The position numbers were made by a program, and so were the translations under genes. The notes below the pieces were generated by a model. That model saw only the letters and a list, made by a program, of their open reading frames with translations, did not search any database and was not told where the DNA came from. From Muribaculaceae bacterium (GTDB taxonomy: Bacteria; Bacteroidota; Bacteroidia; Bacteroidales; Muribaculaceae), in the NCBI GenBank assembly GCA_017505535.1, contig JAFVPD010000021.1, forward strand, positions 52,093-116,092: 64,000 bases of DNA, in the 5' to 3' direction. Below, one piece after another: positions 1 through 9,600 of the stretch; within the stretch, counting starts at the first letter, position 1; every line of letters starts with the position of its first letter.

Positions 1-81
1 ATAAAATTTTTACTTTCATTTTGTCAGCCGCTTGGTCCCAAAAAGGCATTTTATTGTCCAATTTCACTTTTTACACTATAA

Positions 82-113
82 AAGTGGCATTGATTCCCAT
101 GAACCAATGCCAC
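82..113 (-). terminator. Rho-independent terminator of the SusC-like operon
   Basis: A 9-bp stem (GTGGCATTG at 84-92, CAATGCCAC at 105-113) is followed on the minus strand by TTTTATAG. It lies just downstream of the lipoprotein gene that ends at 151, where a terminator for the receptor/lipoprotein operon is expected. Confidence 0.75.
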
Positions 114-150
114 CTGATTATGATTTATCTACTACAAATTACATAGTGGA

Positions 151-2541
151 TTATTCGGCAACGTCCCAAGTACAGTCGATAAATGTGAATTGACCGGGAG
201 CAGTCACTTCATATCTCACTGTGTGCATTTCAGTTGAGCCTGTATATGCTGCAAAGTTGATAGAATAAACTACTTGCAAACCATCAACAGGTACAGCATC
301 GGGGTGGAGTTTTGCCAACGCAGCAGGCATAACTTCTTTGCAGAAACGAGATTTCATGAGTTCGACAATTTCCTCATTGCTCATTCCCTCATATCCGGCA
401 GGATATTGAGTGAGAGCCTTGTCGGGACGAATATCAACGTTGCCATAGTAGGCCGATGTACCACAATAGTACTCGTTGTTACCATAGCTTGTCACATATC
501 CTTTACCGCTCTTAATATCGGTTGAACCAAGAGGTTTGTCGATGTTTTCAAACACCCAATCAACACATGTTTGATAGTAAAGCTTGCATATTTCGTAGCT
601 ACCACCGTTGGGAAGAGTAATCGTTACATTGGGATCAAACATCCACTTTCCGTTGTTTTTAACAAATTGAGCCGATTCTTCCACGATACCATTGTTCATA
701 GCCCAATCAGCACCATCGTAGATGTATTGGTCGCAACGATAATTAGTTGCAGAGCCATCATAATATTTGTAAAGTACAAATTTCACATCTTCGGCTTGAG
801 CATATGGGAATTTATTTTTGAGGTAGAGTGGCAACAATTCTTCAGGAGTAGCCGAAGTTGATAGGTTTCCATAGTTTTGACCCATTGCAGTATAGTCGGC
901 AGGTTGCAATATTGTGAAATTGGCAGGAGCTTTCCATTCCGAGCCACTGTAAACATATACAGCATTTTCTTTAATCGTTGGAACACTTGCAGCCAAAGCG
1001 CGAGAAGCAGCAACTACAGCACTGCCCACTTTTTCATAAAGGACAGGCATTACACCACGAGCATCGGCATATGAGCCATATGAGCTATATTTAGTGTCAT
1101 ATTGGATAAATTTGCCAACTGATGTATTGGTAATCTTCATTGAGCCGTCGCCTTGTGCTTCTACGGTCCACACAGCTCCTTCAGCAGGCTTTTCGGCGCT
1201 GAAATTGAAGCTATTGTAGGTACCTGATTGATATACATAGCGACCTTCGGCGTCGATAATGTTATATCCGCCTTCAGTTGCAACAAAGGTAAATTCAATG
1301 AGAGATGCATCGGCAACATTGATACCCTTTCCATCTTCTTCAATGTCGGGAGTTGCGCCCAAGTATCCGTAGCTTTTGCCTGTAACAACTGTTGCAGCAA
1401 CACCTTCGGCTACCATTACATAGGCACAACCGGTATTGATTGCAGAAGCTTTCACATGGCTATATGGTTCATAACGTTCATAAACCGCAGGAGTTACACC
1501 ACGAGCGTCGGCATATGAGCCATATGAGCTGTACTTAGTGTCATATTGGATAAATTTGCCAACTGATACATTGGTAATCTTCATTGAGCCGTCGCCTTGT
1601 GCATCTACGGTCCACACAGCTCCTTCAGCAGGCTTTTCGGCGCTGAAATTGAAGCTATTGTAAGTACCTGATTGATATACATAGCGACCTTCGGCGTCGA
1701 TAATGTTATATCCGCCTTCAGTTGCAACAAAGGTGAATTCAATGAGAGATGCATCGGCTACATTGATACCCTTTCCATCTTCTTCGATGCCGGTTGTTGC
1801 GCCCAAGTATCCATAGCCTTTACCTGATACAACTGTTGCGGCAACGCCCTCTGCTACAAGCACATATTTCTTTCCACTTGTAATTGAGGTAACTTTGTTG
1901 TGGGTATATGCAACTTCTTCATCTTCTTTGGTAGTAAATACCGGCTCTTGATCAGAAGTTTTATAGCTTACGATAGCATATTGACCTGCTTGAGCATCGG
2001 GATATTGTTCAGCTAGAATAGCAGGAAGATTTTTAGCTGCAGTGTGTGAGGGCGCAAATGCTGAGATATAATCCTCTTCACTGCCCCAAATTGCTTTATA
2101 ATTATCGTCGCTCACTTCATATTGCACAGCAGAGGCAGCGTCAGCAATCTCTTGAGGAAGATTTGTAGCAACTTTATAGGTCACTTTCACTGCCGACCCT
2201 TCGTCGAGCACAAAGTAAGGGAACTTGTTGCTGCCTAAAAATGCAGGCACATAATCTTTTGCTGCAATGTTGGCAGTAAAATAGTGTTGAGTGCCAACTG
2301 CTTTAAGCGCATCGGCCAATTCTTCTCCGGCAAGAGCTCTATTGGTTGAATTGCTTGCAATGCTTGCATAGTCGGCATCGGTGAGTGTATATTCGATAGA
2401 TTGCACATCGGTGATGGCTGGATCGTCATCAAATCCATTGAGATGTTCATTGTTCCAGCTATTGTCATCACAACTTGCGAGAGCCACGACGCATGCGCCG
2501 GCAATCAAGGCGTTGAATATTTTTGTTTTCATTGTGTTCAT
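151..2541 (-). CDS. Surface lipoprotein with a duplicated beta-rich domain, partner of the TonB-dependent receptor
   Basis: This is a 796-residue predicted outer-membrane lipoprotein. The N-terminus is a lipoprotein signal ending in LASC, followed by Asp-Asp-Asn, an acidic run compatible with the Bacteroidetes surface lipoprotein export signal. A second ATG lies three codons in (2532) and could be the real start. The middle of the protein holds two almost identical copies of a domain of about 130 residues (see the repeat entry). Cues such as EGVAATVV, GYNIIDAEGRYVYQSG and KFIQYDT suggest a beta-rich, possibly ligand-binding module. The gene begins 11 bases after the stop of the TonB-dependent receptor, so the two are probably co-transcribed as a receptor/lipoprotein pair. 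I do not recognise a SusD-type TPR fold, so the substrate is unknown. It may be a substrate-binding or surface-display protein. Confidence 0.8.
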   Translation of the reverse strand: MNTMKTKIFNALIAGACVVALASCDDNSWNNEHLNGFDDDPAITDVQSIEYTLTDADYASIASNSTNRALAGEELADALKAVGTQHYFTANIAAKDYVPAFLGSNKFPYFVLDEGSAVKVTYKVATNLPQEIADAASAVQYEVSDDNYKAIWGSEEDYISAFAPSHTAAKNLPAILAEQYPDAQAGQYAIVSYKTSDQEPVFTTKEDEEVAYTHNKVTSITSGKKYVLVAEGVAATVVSGKGYGYLGATTGIEEDGKGINVADASLIEFTFVATEGGYNIIDAEGRYVYQSGTYNSFNFSAEKPAEGAVWTVDAQGDGSMKITNVSVGKFIQYDTKYSSYGSYADARGVTPAVYERYEPYSHVKASAINTGCAYVMVAEGVAATVVTGKSYGYLGATPDIEEDGKGINVADASLIEFTFVATEGGYNIIDAEGRYVYQSGTYNSFNFSAEKPAEGAVWTVEAQGDGSMKITNTSVGKFIQYDTKYSSYGSYADARGVMPVLYEKVGSAVVAASRALAASVPTIKENAVYVYSGSEWKAPANFTILQPADYTAMGQNYGNLSTSATPEELLPLYLKNKFPYAQAEDVKFVLYKYYDGSATNYRCDQYIYDGADWAMNNGIVEESAQFVKNNGKWMFDPNVTITLPNGGSYEICKLYYQTCVDWVFENIDKPLGSTDIKSGKGYVTSYGNNEYYCGTSAYYGNVDIRPDKALTQYPAGYEGMSNEEIVELMKSRFCKEVMPAALAKLHPDAVPVDGLQVVYSINFAAYTGSTEMHTVRYEVTAPGQFTFIDCTWDVAE
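1036..1880 (-). repeat. In-gene tandem duplication, two units 444 bp apart
   Basis: Two long direct repeats inside the lipoprotein gene lie 444 bases apart; for example TACACCACGA starts at 1051 and again at 1495. Each unit runs roughly 370-390 bases and differs by only a few substitutions, mostly synonymous, so the duplication looks recent or is being homogenised. The encoded domains share blocks such as EEDGKGINVADASLIEFTF. Confidence 0.9.
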
Positions 2542-2552
2542 CTCTTTACTGA

Positions 2553-5285
2553 TTAGAAATTAACTCTCATCTTTATTGAGAATGTGCGACCAAAAGAATA
2601 GAATACTCTATAGGCATTTTCCCATGTGCCACGAGTGTCGGTGTTGGTGTAAGCGTCCATTACATAGTTGTAATTGAATAGGTTGTAAACGTTTCCATAA
2701 AGAGTAGCATTTACACCGCCCAACTTAAATCTATAACTTGCCGACAAGTCAAATTGTTGTCCCCAGGGTATTTCCCATGGTTCGGCAACGCTTATGTTTG
2801 CACCGGGAGAATAGTTGCTTGATGAGATTTGATAGTCGGAATAGTTACGAGCATTAACGACCCAATCGGCACCTATGCGGAATCCCTTAAATGGACGGAA
2901 GTTCAAGCCAAGCGAACCGGTTGTTTGAGCCGAACCACCCACTTTAACTCCTTTTTGATTCAAAGTTGCTTTGGCATGGTCGGGAGCCATGATTCCTGAT
3001 GCCACTACACCTTGTAGATTGGCAAGAGGTTGACCATTTTGGTTGTAGAAATAACCTGTTGCGTTGCTGGCCCATTCCCAGTCGCCCCATGAGAACATTC
3101 CCTCAACATCGATCCAGCTAAATGGGCGATAACGGAATTCAAGTTCAACACCCATGTGACGTGCATCTACACCTTGCATGTTGAAGTAATAGCGGTCACC
3201 TGCATGTTCTCCTGCTGTAATGTCGCCCGAGCGAGTAGCAGTCTTGTCCATCCAAGTAGTGTGATAAGCATTCAAATTGGCTGAGAATACAGGTGAATGA
3301 TATCCATAACCAACTTCATATGACATGATTTTTTCATTGATTGCATCGGGGTTAGTTGCATTGCTCACGGTTGAGCTCAAGAATGCACCTCCCGAGAAGA
3401 ATGGAGCACGGCTTATATAACCTGCGTTTACATACACGTTGTTGTTACGGTCAATGTTATAGTTGGCACCGGCCTTGACTGTTCCGCCCAAGAAATTGAG
3501 GGTTTCAGATTTTTCATGTTCTTTGTCATAGTAGAAATGGTCAACACGCCAGTAGCCTGTGTTGCTGATTGATCCGGCAAGAATCACATTGAGTTTTCTA
3601 TCAAATGCATTATATTCAGCTTGAGCATAGACACCTTCTTGATGAGTGTGACCATCATAGTCACGATAAACGATGTCGCCGACACCAAGTTTCTCATATT
3701 TCCAATTAGGATCGAGTGCCTTTGCATTATTTTCGGCTTTTACATCGTCGCGACTGCTGTCGTCCATGAAGTAAGCACCATCATAGAGGTCAATGATCTC
3801 GTTGTTGTGGTGTCCTACATAGTAGCGCATATCAATACCACCTGTAAATGTGAGTTTACCGGGGAGGAATTCATTTTTATAAGTAGAAACAAGTCCATAC
3901 CATTCGTGGCTGTTATTTGATTGGCTCATGATCATGTTTGAACCTGTCACGCTATTGGCATTCATCTCTTGAATCTTATCGTAGGCAAATGTTCCATCGG
4001 CATTACGGAAAAGAGTGTTTACCAATCCGTTTGAAGCACCATACCATGATGAATAGCTCAACGAAGTGCCGTTATATGTTCCACGTCCTTGACCTGAATA
4101 GCCACCACCTTTTGCAAACGAAACGTATGCAGTTGTTGAAAGTGATGATTTGTGATCGATTTGCCAAATGTGACCAAGTGAAATTTGAGGTTTGTGATAG
4201 GTGTTGAGATTTGATGAACGCACTTGACCATTCTTGTCGTAACCAAATGTTGGGTTATACTTATATGGGCTGTCTCCGTCCATGTAATCTCTCATGTTTT
4301 GCCATTCGTTGATTGTGAGACCGTCAGCACTTGAGCGTTTGTTGTGTTTTTGTGGCGCACCAAATGCAGTCAACGACAATTGATGATCGTCATTGAGACG
4401 TTTTGATACATTCACAAAGTAGTTGTAGCTATTGAAGAAAGTTCCTTGAACATATCCGTCGCCCCATTTGCGAGATCCAAGAACTGTGATGGCCCAACCG
4501 TTGTCCATCAATCCGGTTGATAGTTTTACACCATAATTGTTCATGCCATCATTACCCATTCCGTACCATACGCTACCACCTTTCTTGGCATCGAGCGATT
4601 GAGTAACAATATTAATTGTACCACCAACTGAAGGAGCCGAAAGAATTGCGGCGCCCAATCCGCGTTGTGCTTGCATTGATGAAGTCACGTCTGACAATCC
4701 GGCCCAGTTTGACCAATATACGCCACCCCACTCCATGTCGTTGATGGGAATACCATTAATGAGAACAGCGACATTTGCCGACTTGAAACCGCGCATGTTG
4801 GTTTTAGCATCGCCAAAACCACCGCCGTCTTTTGTGGTCCACACACCGGGAGTTGTTTTCAACACTTCGGGGAACTCTTGGTTTCCGAGTTTCACGTCAA
4901 TTGCAGCTGCATCAACTTGCGAAATCGCAACAGGAGTTACACGAGTGCGTGCTACCGATTGAGTAACCACAACGTCTTGAAGCATTTTTGACTCTACTTC
5001 AAGTTTTATTGAACCTACATTTGAAGCCACGTTAACTGTAGCAGGTTTATAACCTACAAATGTGATGGTTAAAGACTTTGTGCCTTGTGGCACCTTTACT
5101 GAGAATTTTCCGTCGATATCAGTCGCAGTTGTTGCTACTCCGTCGGTAATTGATACTGTGGCGCCTATAACAGGCTCGCCATTCTCGTCAACAACTATAC
5201 CACGGCAATTGACATCGCCCGATGCCGCAAACGCCTGTGTACAAGCCAGCAGGAGTGCGGTGAAGATGAAAATCAGTCTCTTCAT
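2553..5285 (-). CDS. TonB-dependent outer membrane receptor (SusC/RagA-like or siderophore-type) with carboxypeptidase-like N-domain
   Basis: This 910-residue receptor imports a ligand across the outer membrane using TonB energy. I chose ATG 5285 because it starts a clean signal peptide (MKRLIFIFTALLLACTQAFA); the longer reading from 5372 adds 29 residues with no signal character. Residues about 25-105 form a carboxypeptidase-regulatory-like domain (VDENGEPVIGATVSI, DIDGKFSVKVP). A plug domain (VVVTQSVARTRVTP, NMRGFKSANVAVLINGIP) and a long beta barrel follow, ending in Phe (IKMRVNF), as usual for outer-membrane barrels. The lipoprotein gene follows 11 bases downstream. A consensus promoter sits about 100 bases upstream. 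The substrate cannot be read from the sequence. Confidence 0.92.
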   Translation of the reverse strand: MKRLIFIFTALLLACTQAFAASGDVNCRGIVVDENGEPVIGATVSITDGVATTATDIDGKFSVKVPQGTKSLTITFVGYKPATVNVASNVGSIKLEVESKMLQDVVVTQSVARTRVTPVAISQVDAAAIDVKLGNQEFPEVLKTTPGVWTTKDGGGFGDAKTNMRGFKSANVAVLINGIPINDMEWGGVYWSNWAGLSDVTSSMQAQRGLGAAILSAPSVGGTINIVTQSLDAKKGGSVWYGMGNDGMNNYGVKLSTGLMDNGWAITVLGSRKWGDGYVQGTFFNSYNYFVNVSKRLNDDHQLSLTAFGAPQKHNKRSSADGLTINEWQNMRDYMDGDSPYKYNPTFGYDKNGQVRSSNLNTYHKPQISLGHIWQIDHKSSLSTTAYVSFAKGGGYSGQGRGTYNGTSLSYSSWYGASNGLVNTLFRNADGTFAYDKIQEMNANSVTGSNMIMSQSNNSHEWYGLVSTYKNEFLPGKLTFTGGIDMRYYVGHHNNEIIDLYDGAYFMDDSSRDDVKAENNAKALDPNWKYEKLGVGDIVYRDYDGHTHQEGVYAQAEYNAFDRKLNVILAGSISNTGYWRVDHFYYDKEHEKSETLNFLGGTVKAGANYNIDRNNNVYVNAGYISRAPFFSGGAFLSSTVSNATNPDAINEKIMSYEVGYGYHSPVFSANLNAYHTTWMDKTATRSGDITAGEHAGDRYYFNMQGVDARHMGVELEFRYRPFSWIDVEGMFSWGDWEWASNATGYFYNQNGQPLANLQGVVASGIMAPDHAKATLNQKGVKVGGSAQTTGSLGLNFRPFKGFRIGADWVVNARNYSDYQISSSNYSPGANISVAEPWEIPWGQQFDLSASYRFKLGGVNATLYGNVYNLFNYNYVMDAYTNTDTRGTWENAYRVFYSFGRTFSIKMRVNF

Positions 5286-5390
5286 ACGTGTCTTGATAAT
5301 TTGATTAATAACTAAAAATTGTATATTTAATTGGTTTTTATGCAAATTTATCTTTATACAATCACTATGCATTTATTCCTTTCTACGTTA

Positions 5391-5422
5391 CAAATGTAGA
5401 TATTCTTTACCATTTTGCCAAA
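5391..5422 (-). promoter_or_regulatory. Promoter of the receptor/lipoprotein operon
   Basis: On the minus strand TTTG (5419-5422) is followed after exactly 20 bases by TACATTTG (5391-5398). This matches the Bacteroidetes -33/-7 consensus and predicts a leader of about 100 bases before ATG 5285. Confidence 0.7.
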
Positions 5423-5531
5423 TCTTCATTGTTACAATTTGATTACAATTAACATCAATCTAAACCTCTCCTTTTACTCTGAGATAATTAATAAACCTAA
5501 CATTCTCCCAAAAAGAAATAGGTGGAAATAA

Positions 5532-5738
5532 TTTATTATTTCTTTATCCTCACTACAACTATTGAAGCGCCAACGGCACATGCTGCAGCCCTACTCAAAG
5601 AAACGACTGAGGGCCGAAGATGTGATGCGTTTCCCATGGGAGTCCGGCGAGTTGCCCGATAAAGGCGATGCTACGTTGAGTGCCGAAGAGATGGAAGCAC
5701 GACGACAAGCTGCAATGGAACGCTACGGACTGAAATAA
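5532..5738 (+). pseudogene. Remnant of a phage-like gene (C-terminal end)
   Basis: An open frame on the plus strand, bounded upstream by a stop at 5529-5531, ends at TAA 5736-5738. Its second half is convincingly protein-like (PYSKKRLRAEDVMRFPWE, then AEEMEARRQAAMERYGLK) with codon use like the neighbours, but there is no proper start or upstream body. An ATG at 5580 would give 52 residues. The pattern recalls C-terminal ends of small tail-assembly-type proteins in Bacteroidetes prophages, though this is from memory and not verified. It lies isolated between a receptor operon and a small membrane protein, so I read it as the end of a gene left after a deletion. Confidence 0.45.
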
Positions 5739-5766
5739 AAACGGCCTCATGAAAACATGAGACCGG
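5733..5766 (-). terminator. Terminator of the small membrane protein gene
   Basis: Hairpin CGG-C-CTCATG / CATGAG-A-CCG with an AAAA loop (5742-5765), followed on the minus strand by TTTTTATTTC. It lies 20 bases beyond the stop of the small gene at 5788. Confidence 0.7.
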
Positions 5767-5787
5767 TGTATTGAAGGAAATGAGTGG

Positions 5788-5964
5788 TTACTCATCTGGA
5801 TCCATACCGAGTAGTTCGCGAGCTTTGCGCTTACGCCGCTCAACTTCCCATTCTTTAATTGCTTTATTTTGTTCGTGTTCTTCAGCATGAGATATACCAT
5901 ACCAACACATATACCCCAATAGAGCACCAATTAATAGCGCTAATATGATTAGAAACTCTCTCAT
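5788..5964 (-). CDS. Small single-pass membrane protein (58 aa)
   Basis: The product is 58 residues. It has an N-terminal membrane helix (MREFLIILALLIGALLGYMC) followed by a charged, probably helical tail (EHEQNKAIKEWEVERRKRKA) ending in GMDPDE. An open frame extends upstream to 6117, but that extension is unlike a protein and the ATG at 5964 gives a natural membrane anchor at residue 1. It is followed by its own terminator. Function unknown; the N-in anchor with a basic/acidic helix would place the tail in the cytoplasm or periplasm depending on topology. Confidence 0.6.
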   Translation of the reverse strand: MREFLIILALLIGALLGYMCWYGISHAEEHEQNKAIKEWEVERRKRKARELLGMDPDE

Positions 5965-6142
5965 ATAAATATATAAATTAACTTTATTTGCAAATATACT
6001 AATATAAATTGATAAAACAATGAGTGAAACCATAAAATTTCGCATAGACATAGAAAGTAATGGGAACGTTTCTTGAAACGGTCGCAAATGCCTATCTATG
6101 TCTCTGCTCCAATTCAAAAAATCAAGAAAATAACGTTTTTAT

Positions 6143-6173
6143 TTTGTCAGATAAAAAAAACTCGCTAACTTTG
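6143..6173 (+). promoter_or_regulatory. tRNA-Lys promoter
   Basis: TTTG (6143-6146), 19 bases, TAACTTTG (6166-6173), then CATCGCA. The spacer contains AAAAAAAACTCG, which recurs in the tRNA-Asp and tRNA-Leu promoters of this window. Confidence 0.8.
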
Positions 6174-6192
6174 CATCGCATTTTTGAGAAAT

Positions 6193-6265
6193 GACTCCGT
6201 AGCTCAGTTGGTAGAGCAAATGACTCTTAATCATTGGGTCGAGAGTTCGAGCCTCTCCGGGGTCA
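6193..6265 (+). tRNA. tRNA-Lys (anticodon CTT)
   Basis: A full cloverleaf can be drawn. The acceptor is GACTCCG paired with CGGGGTC (one T-G pair). The D arm has AGCTCAGTTGGTAGAGC, the anticodon stem AATGA/TCATT encloses the loop CTCTTAA, and the T arm has GAGAGTTCGAGCCTCTC. The discriminator base is A. CCA is not encoded. The anticodon CTT reads AAG. Confidence 0.96.
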
Positions 6266-6282
6266 CTAAAATCACCCAAATT

Positions 6283-6315
6283 ACGCAATTGATGAATTCA
6301 TCAATTGCGTTTTTG
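6283..6315 (+). terminator. tRNA-Lys terminator
   Basis: A perfect inverted repeat (ACGCAATTGATGAA / TTCATCAATTGCGT, 6283-6310) is followed by TTTTTG. It starts 18 bases after the tRNA. Confidence 0.85.
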
Positions 6316-6562
6316 TTATACCCACTTTCATACCCCTAAAGTTGGTTCAGTCGCTTTTTAGTGTGGATAACATCACTAATGTATAATCACAACCTTGTAA
6401 CAAATCGTGCTTCGCACGTCTCCCACACAAAATAACTACTGAGCCCCTAAAGTTTAACATTACGTTAACACTTTACGCAGAAAACATGCTCACAACGTAT
6501 TTCTTTAACAAAAAATGCGCGTTAATTAATAGCACCTTAAAGAATTATCTCAAAATATTGCG

Positions 6563-6570
6563 TAAATTTG
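6563..6570 (+). promoter_or_regulatory. Candidate -7 box of the large secreted-protein gene; rest of the 6316-6604 gap is empty
   Basis: TAAATTTG preceded by GCG lies 34 bases before ATG 6605. No TTTG is found at the expected -33 position, so the promoter is weakly supported. Elsewhere in 6316-6604 I see only AT-rich sequence, a repeated CCCCTAAAGTT and a small CGTGC/GCACG hairpin near 6405, and no gene. Confidence 0.4.
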
Positions 6571-6604
6571 TGCAAAACTAACATAATAACACTATCTATT
6601 ATCA

Positions 6605-9600
6605 ATGAAAAAAATTTTAGTTGGGCTGTTGCTCTCTTTGGCAACAATATTGCCAAGTACACTAAGGGCGCAATCTATCACAATGTCATCAACGCCCACA
6701 ACGACTAACACTATCGGGCATTTTATTTGGAACTCCCAATCGGTATTTGCCAAACAATTTGCAGTATCAAATGGTGTTGTTTACACCTTCTTTCCACTCA
6801 ATAAAAACACGTTGCTCTATTGGAACGCAACATCTTCTGCAACAAGCATGCAGGAGATGAGCACCGGTGGCACAGCCGGCCAATTGGGTTGGGGCATCTG
6901 TACCGACGACGCAGGCAACGTTATTTATGCCCACGGAACAGCTTACAACGCCAAAGTTTCATCGGTGAGAGTCCTCAAAAAAAGTTCAGGATATGGAGTT
7001 CCCGTATCTATGAGCAATGCAAAGGACATCACTAACGTTGGCACAATTTTTAACGACACCCGCGTGGCAACTAACACAACATTTTTCTTCGCATCGGGCA
7101 ACTGCTACGAAGGTCGTGGTGCTCTATGGTTTACAAATGGAACATACATCGCCAAAATTGAGCTTTACAACGGTCAGGCAACCTTTCAACGTGTTTACAC
7201 CCTTCACATCAATAACGTGACCGACTCTCATGGTAATTTCACTCAATACTTTGGTGGATCAACAATGGCCCCCGAGTGTTCTATTCGCCCCATTGGACAC
7301 AATCGTTTCCTTTTCCAAAACAACAATGTTTTGTCAATCCTAAAAATCCAAGAAACCGGCAGTGTAGTAGAAGTCACCGACTATTTGGGTTGGTACCGCA
7401 ATCCAAGCGCCGACCTTGACTCTATCGGTGGTCATGAAATATTGGTGAGACCCTACAGCGAGGGACGCACTTGGAATGGTAAAATCACTGTTCAAGACCG
7501 CACTGCAGGTACAAACCTTGCCAATGGGATATACGCCGTAGGAGTAGCTCCGTTCTACTATTCAACCAACCCCTACTACAACTACTCAAACGTGAACGCA
7601 TGGTGTGAATTTGAAAAAGTCGATGAGCAAACACTCGCACTTTACACCTATGTTCCAGGGACCTACGACAACCAAACGACCTCTCGTTATGGGTTTGCCA
7701 AATACCTCATCAAAGTCAACAACATTAACACCAATGCGTGCACCAATGTCGTAGCAGGCACACCCTATGAAAGCGAGCTTTTCCCCGGCCGTCAAGACGT
7801 TGACATCACATGGACAGCCCCATCGGGAACCGCTCCAACCGAATATGCTGTATATGCCCAAGCGACAATCAACTCCTATACAGTACCATGTGCAACAACC
7901 AGCCATGTTTATTTTGGTACAAAAGCACCAAAGCCCCTCACCGGTTGGGTGAAACTCGGCACAACAACTTCAACATCATTCACCCATGCCGATGCCAAAT
8001 GGTATCAACAAGAGTGGTATGACGACATTTTCCCCACCACCTATAAATATAAGGTAGTACCCATTTACAATGGCATTGCAGGTAGCGAAGCCATTTCCAA
8101 CGAGGTGCAGCCCAAATTCTTGTGCAACGTACCTCAATGGGACGAAGAACACATTCGCAACTACGATGGATATTGTAAAGTCCAACTCTTCTGGAAACAA
8201 ACCTATGGTTTGCAGCCCAATTATTATCGTGTGTATCGTGATGGAAAACTCATTGCCGACAATGTTGCAGCGTGGAACTACATCGACCAAGACCTTTCAC
8301 AACAACGCAAATACACCTACACGATTGAAGCATGCTACTCCAACTTTGAAGAAAAGCGCACCGGTATAGCTAAAACTTTTGACATCGGTATCAGAGACTG
8401 GGGAAAACCCACCTATAAAATCTCTAAAGTATATGACTACTCAATACCCAATGGTGAAACTCAAATCGACGACGTAGCTAAAAGTATAAACCCCACTATC
8501 GTATTCAGCAAAGACCACTATAAACAAGCTGCATTCCACAACGGATATTGGTATATCATGACAAATGGTGGCATCAACGTGTCAAACGCAATGGGAGGCA
8601 ACATATTGAAAGTTTCGGCAGGAGATCCCAACGACTCTAACGACCCCTATGCCAAAGCAGGACAATATGTGACAAATCATTGCCAAGTACTTGTTAACTA
8701 CGACAAAATCAACTACGTTCAATCAACCGGTATCGCTGTTGACAACGGCGGCAACATATTTATACGTCAAAACACATCTGACGCCACATGGCATGCCTAT
8801 CCACTTCGTGCCGGCTCTATCTACAAGCCCAATGGCACACTAATGTGCGACGTTGACCTCTCACACATTGCATTTGACGAGTACAAAGGCGTTGTAACCG
8901 AGCCATACCCCGGACGTGTCGATTATTACTACATGACAGGCGACCTCACAAACATTGGTGGTGTTGCATATCTCTACATTGCACCAACATCTACAACAGC
9001 CGTTTATGTAGTGAAACTCACACGCACCGCAGCTTCGACAGTGACTGCTTCAGAATATTACACCTACAATGAAACCGGCAAGAACTCGGTAACCGGCGCT
9101 CGCTTCTATGAAAATGCCGAAAACTATGCATTCCCCGTATTGTGCAAAGGCCGTGAAGGTGAATTTATTCACCAATTGCGCTCTCATGCCTACATCAGCC
9201 ACTCTTCACCCGACAAGACAACCTCTACCCGCAATGGTGTAATATATGAAACTCGTTCACGCGTAAACAATACAGGAGGTTGCACCCTTGAATTTAATGG
9301 TGAATTATTTGTAATCACCCCTCAAAACCTATTCTCGGTTAACACCGGAAACTTCTATGTGGGAATGGCCGAGCGCGAGACAAGAGCCGATGGCACAGCC
9401 GAAACTGCGGCAGAAGCCGACCTCACAAGTATCATTCCTGCCGATAGCTGGTTTGAAGGCGATCAATCAAGTGTTTACTCCGACGCCAATGGTATCTCAC
9501 TTTATGCCGAAATCGCAAAAAATGCCGACGGCACAATCGTTGATACCGATAACAATGGAGAGGCCGACTATGCCTACATTTACATGTATGTACCGGCAAC

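Noticed and set aside
5595..5930. 111-residue minus-strand frame
   Set aside because: It crosses a terminator, overlaps both the small membrane gene and the phage-like remnant in other frames, and looks like noise.
6335..6460. Repeated CCCCTAAAGTT near 6340 and 6450 as a possible attachment site next to tRNA-Lys
   Set aside because: Only 11 bases, not part of the tRNA 3' end, and no integrase or element between or beside them.
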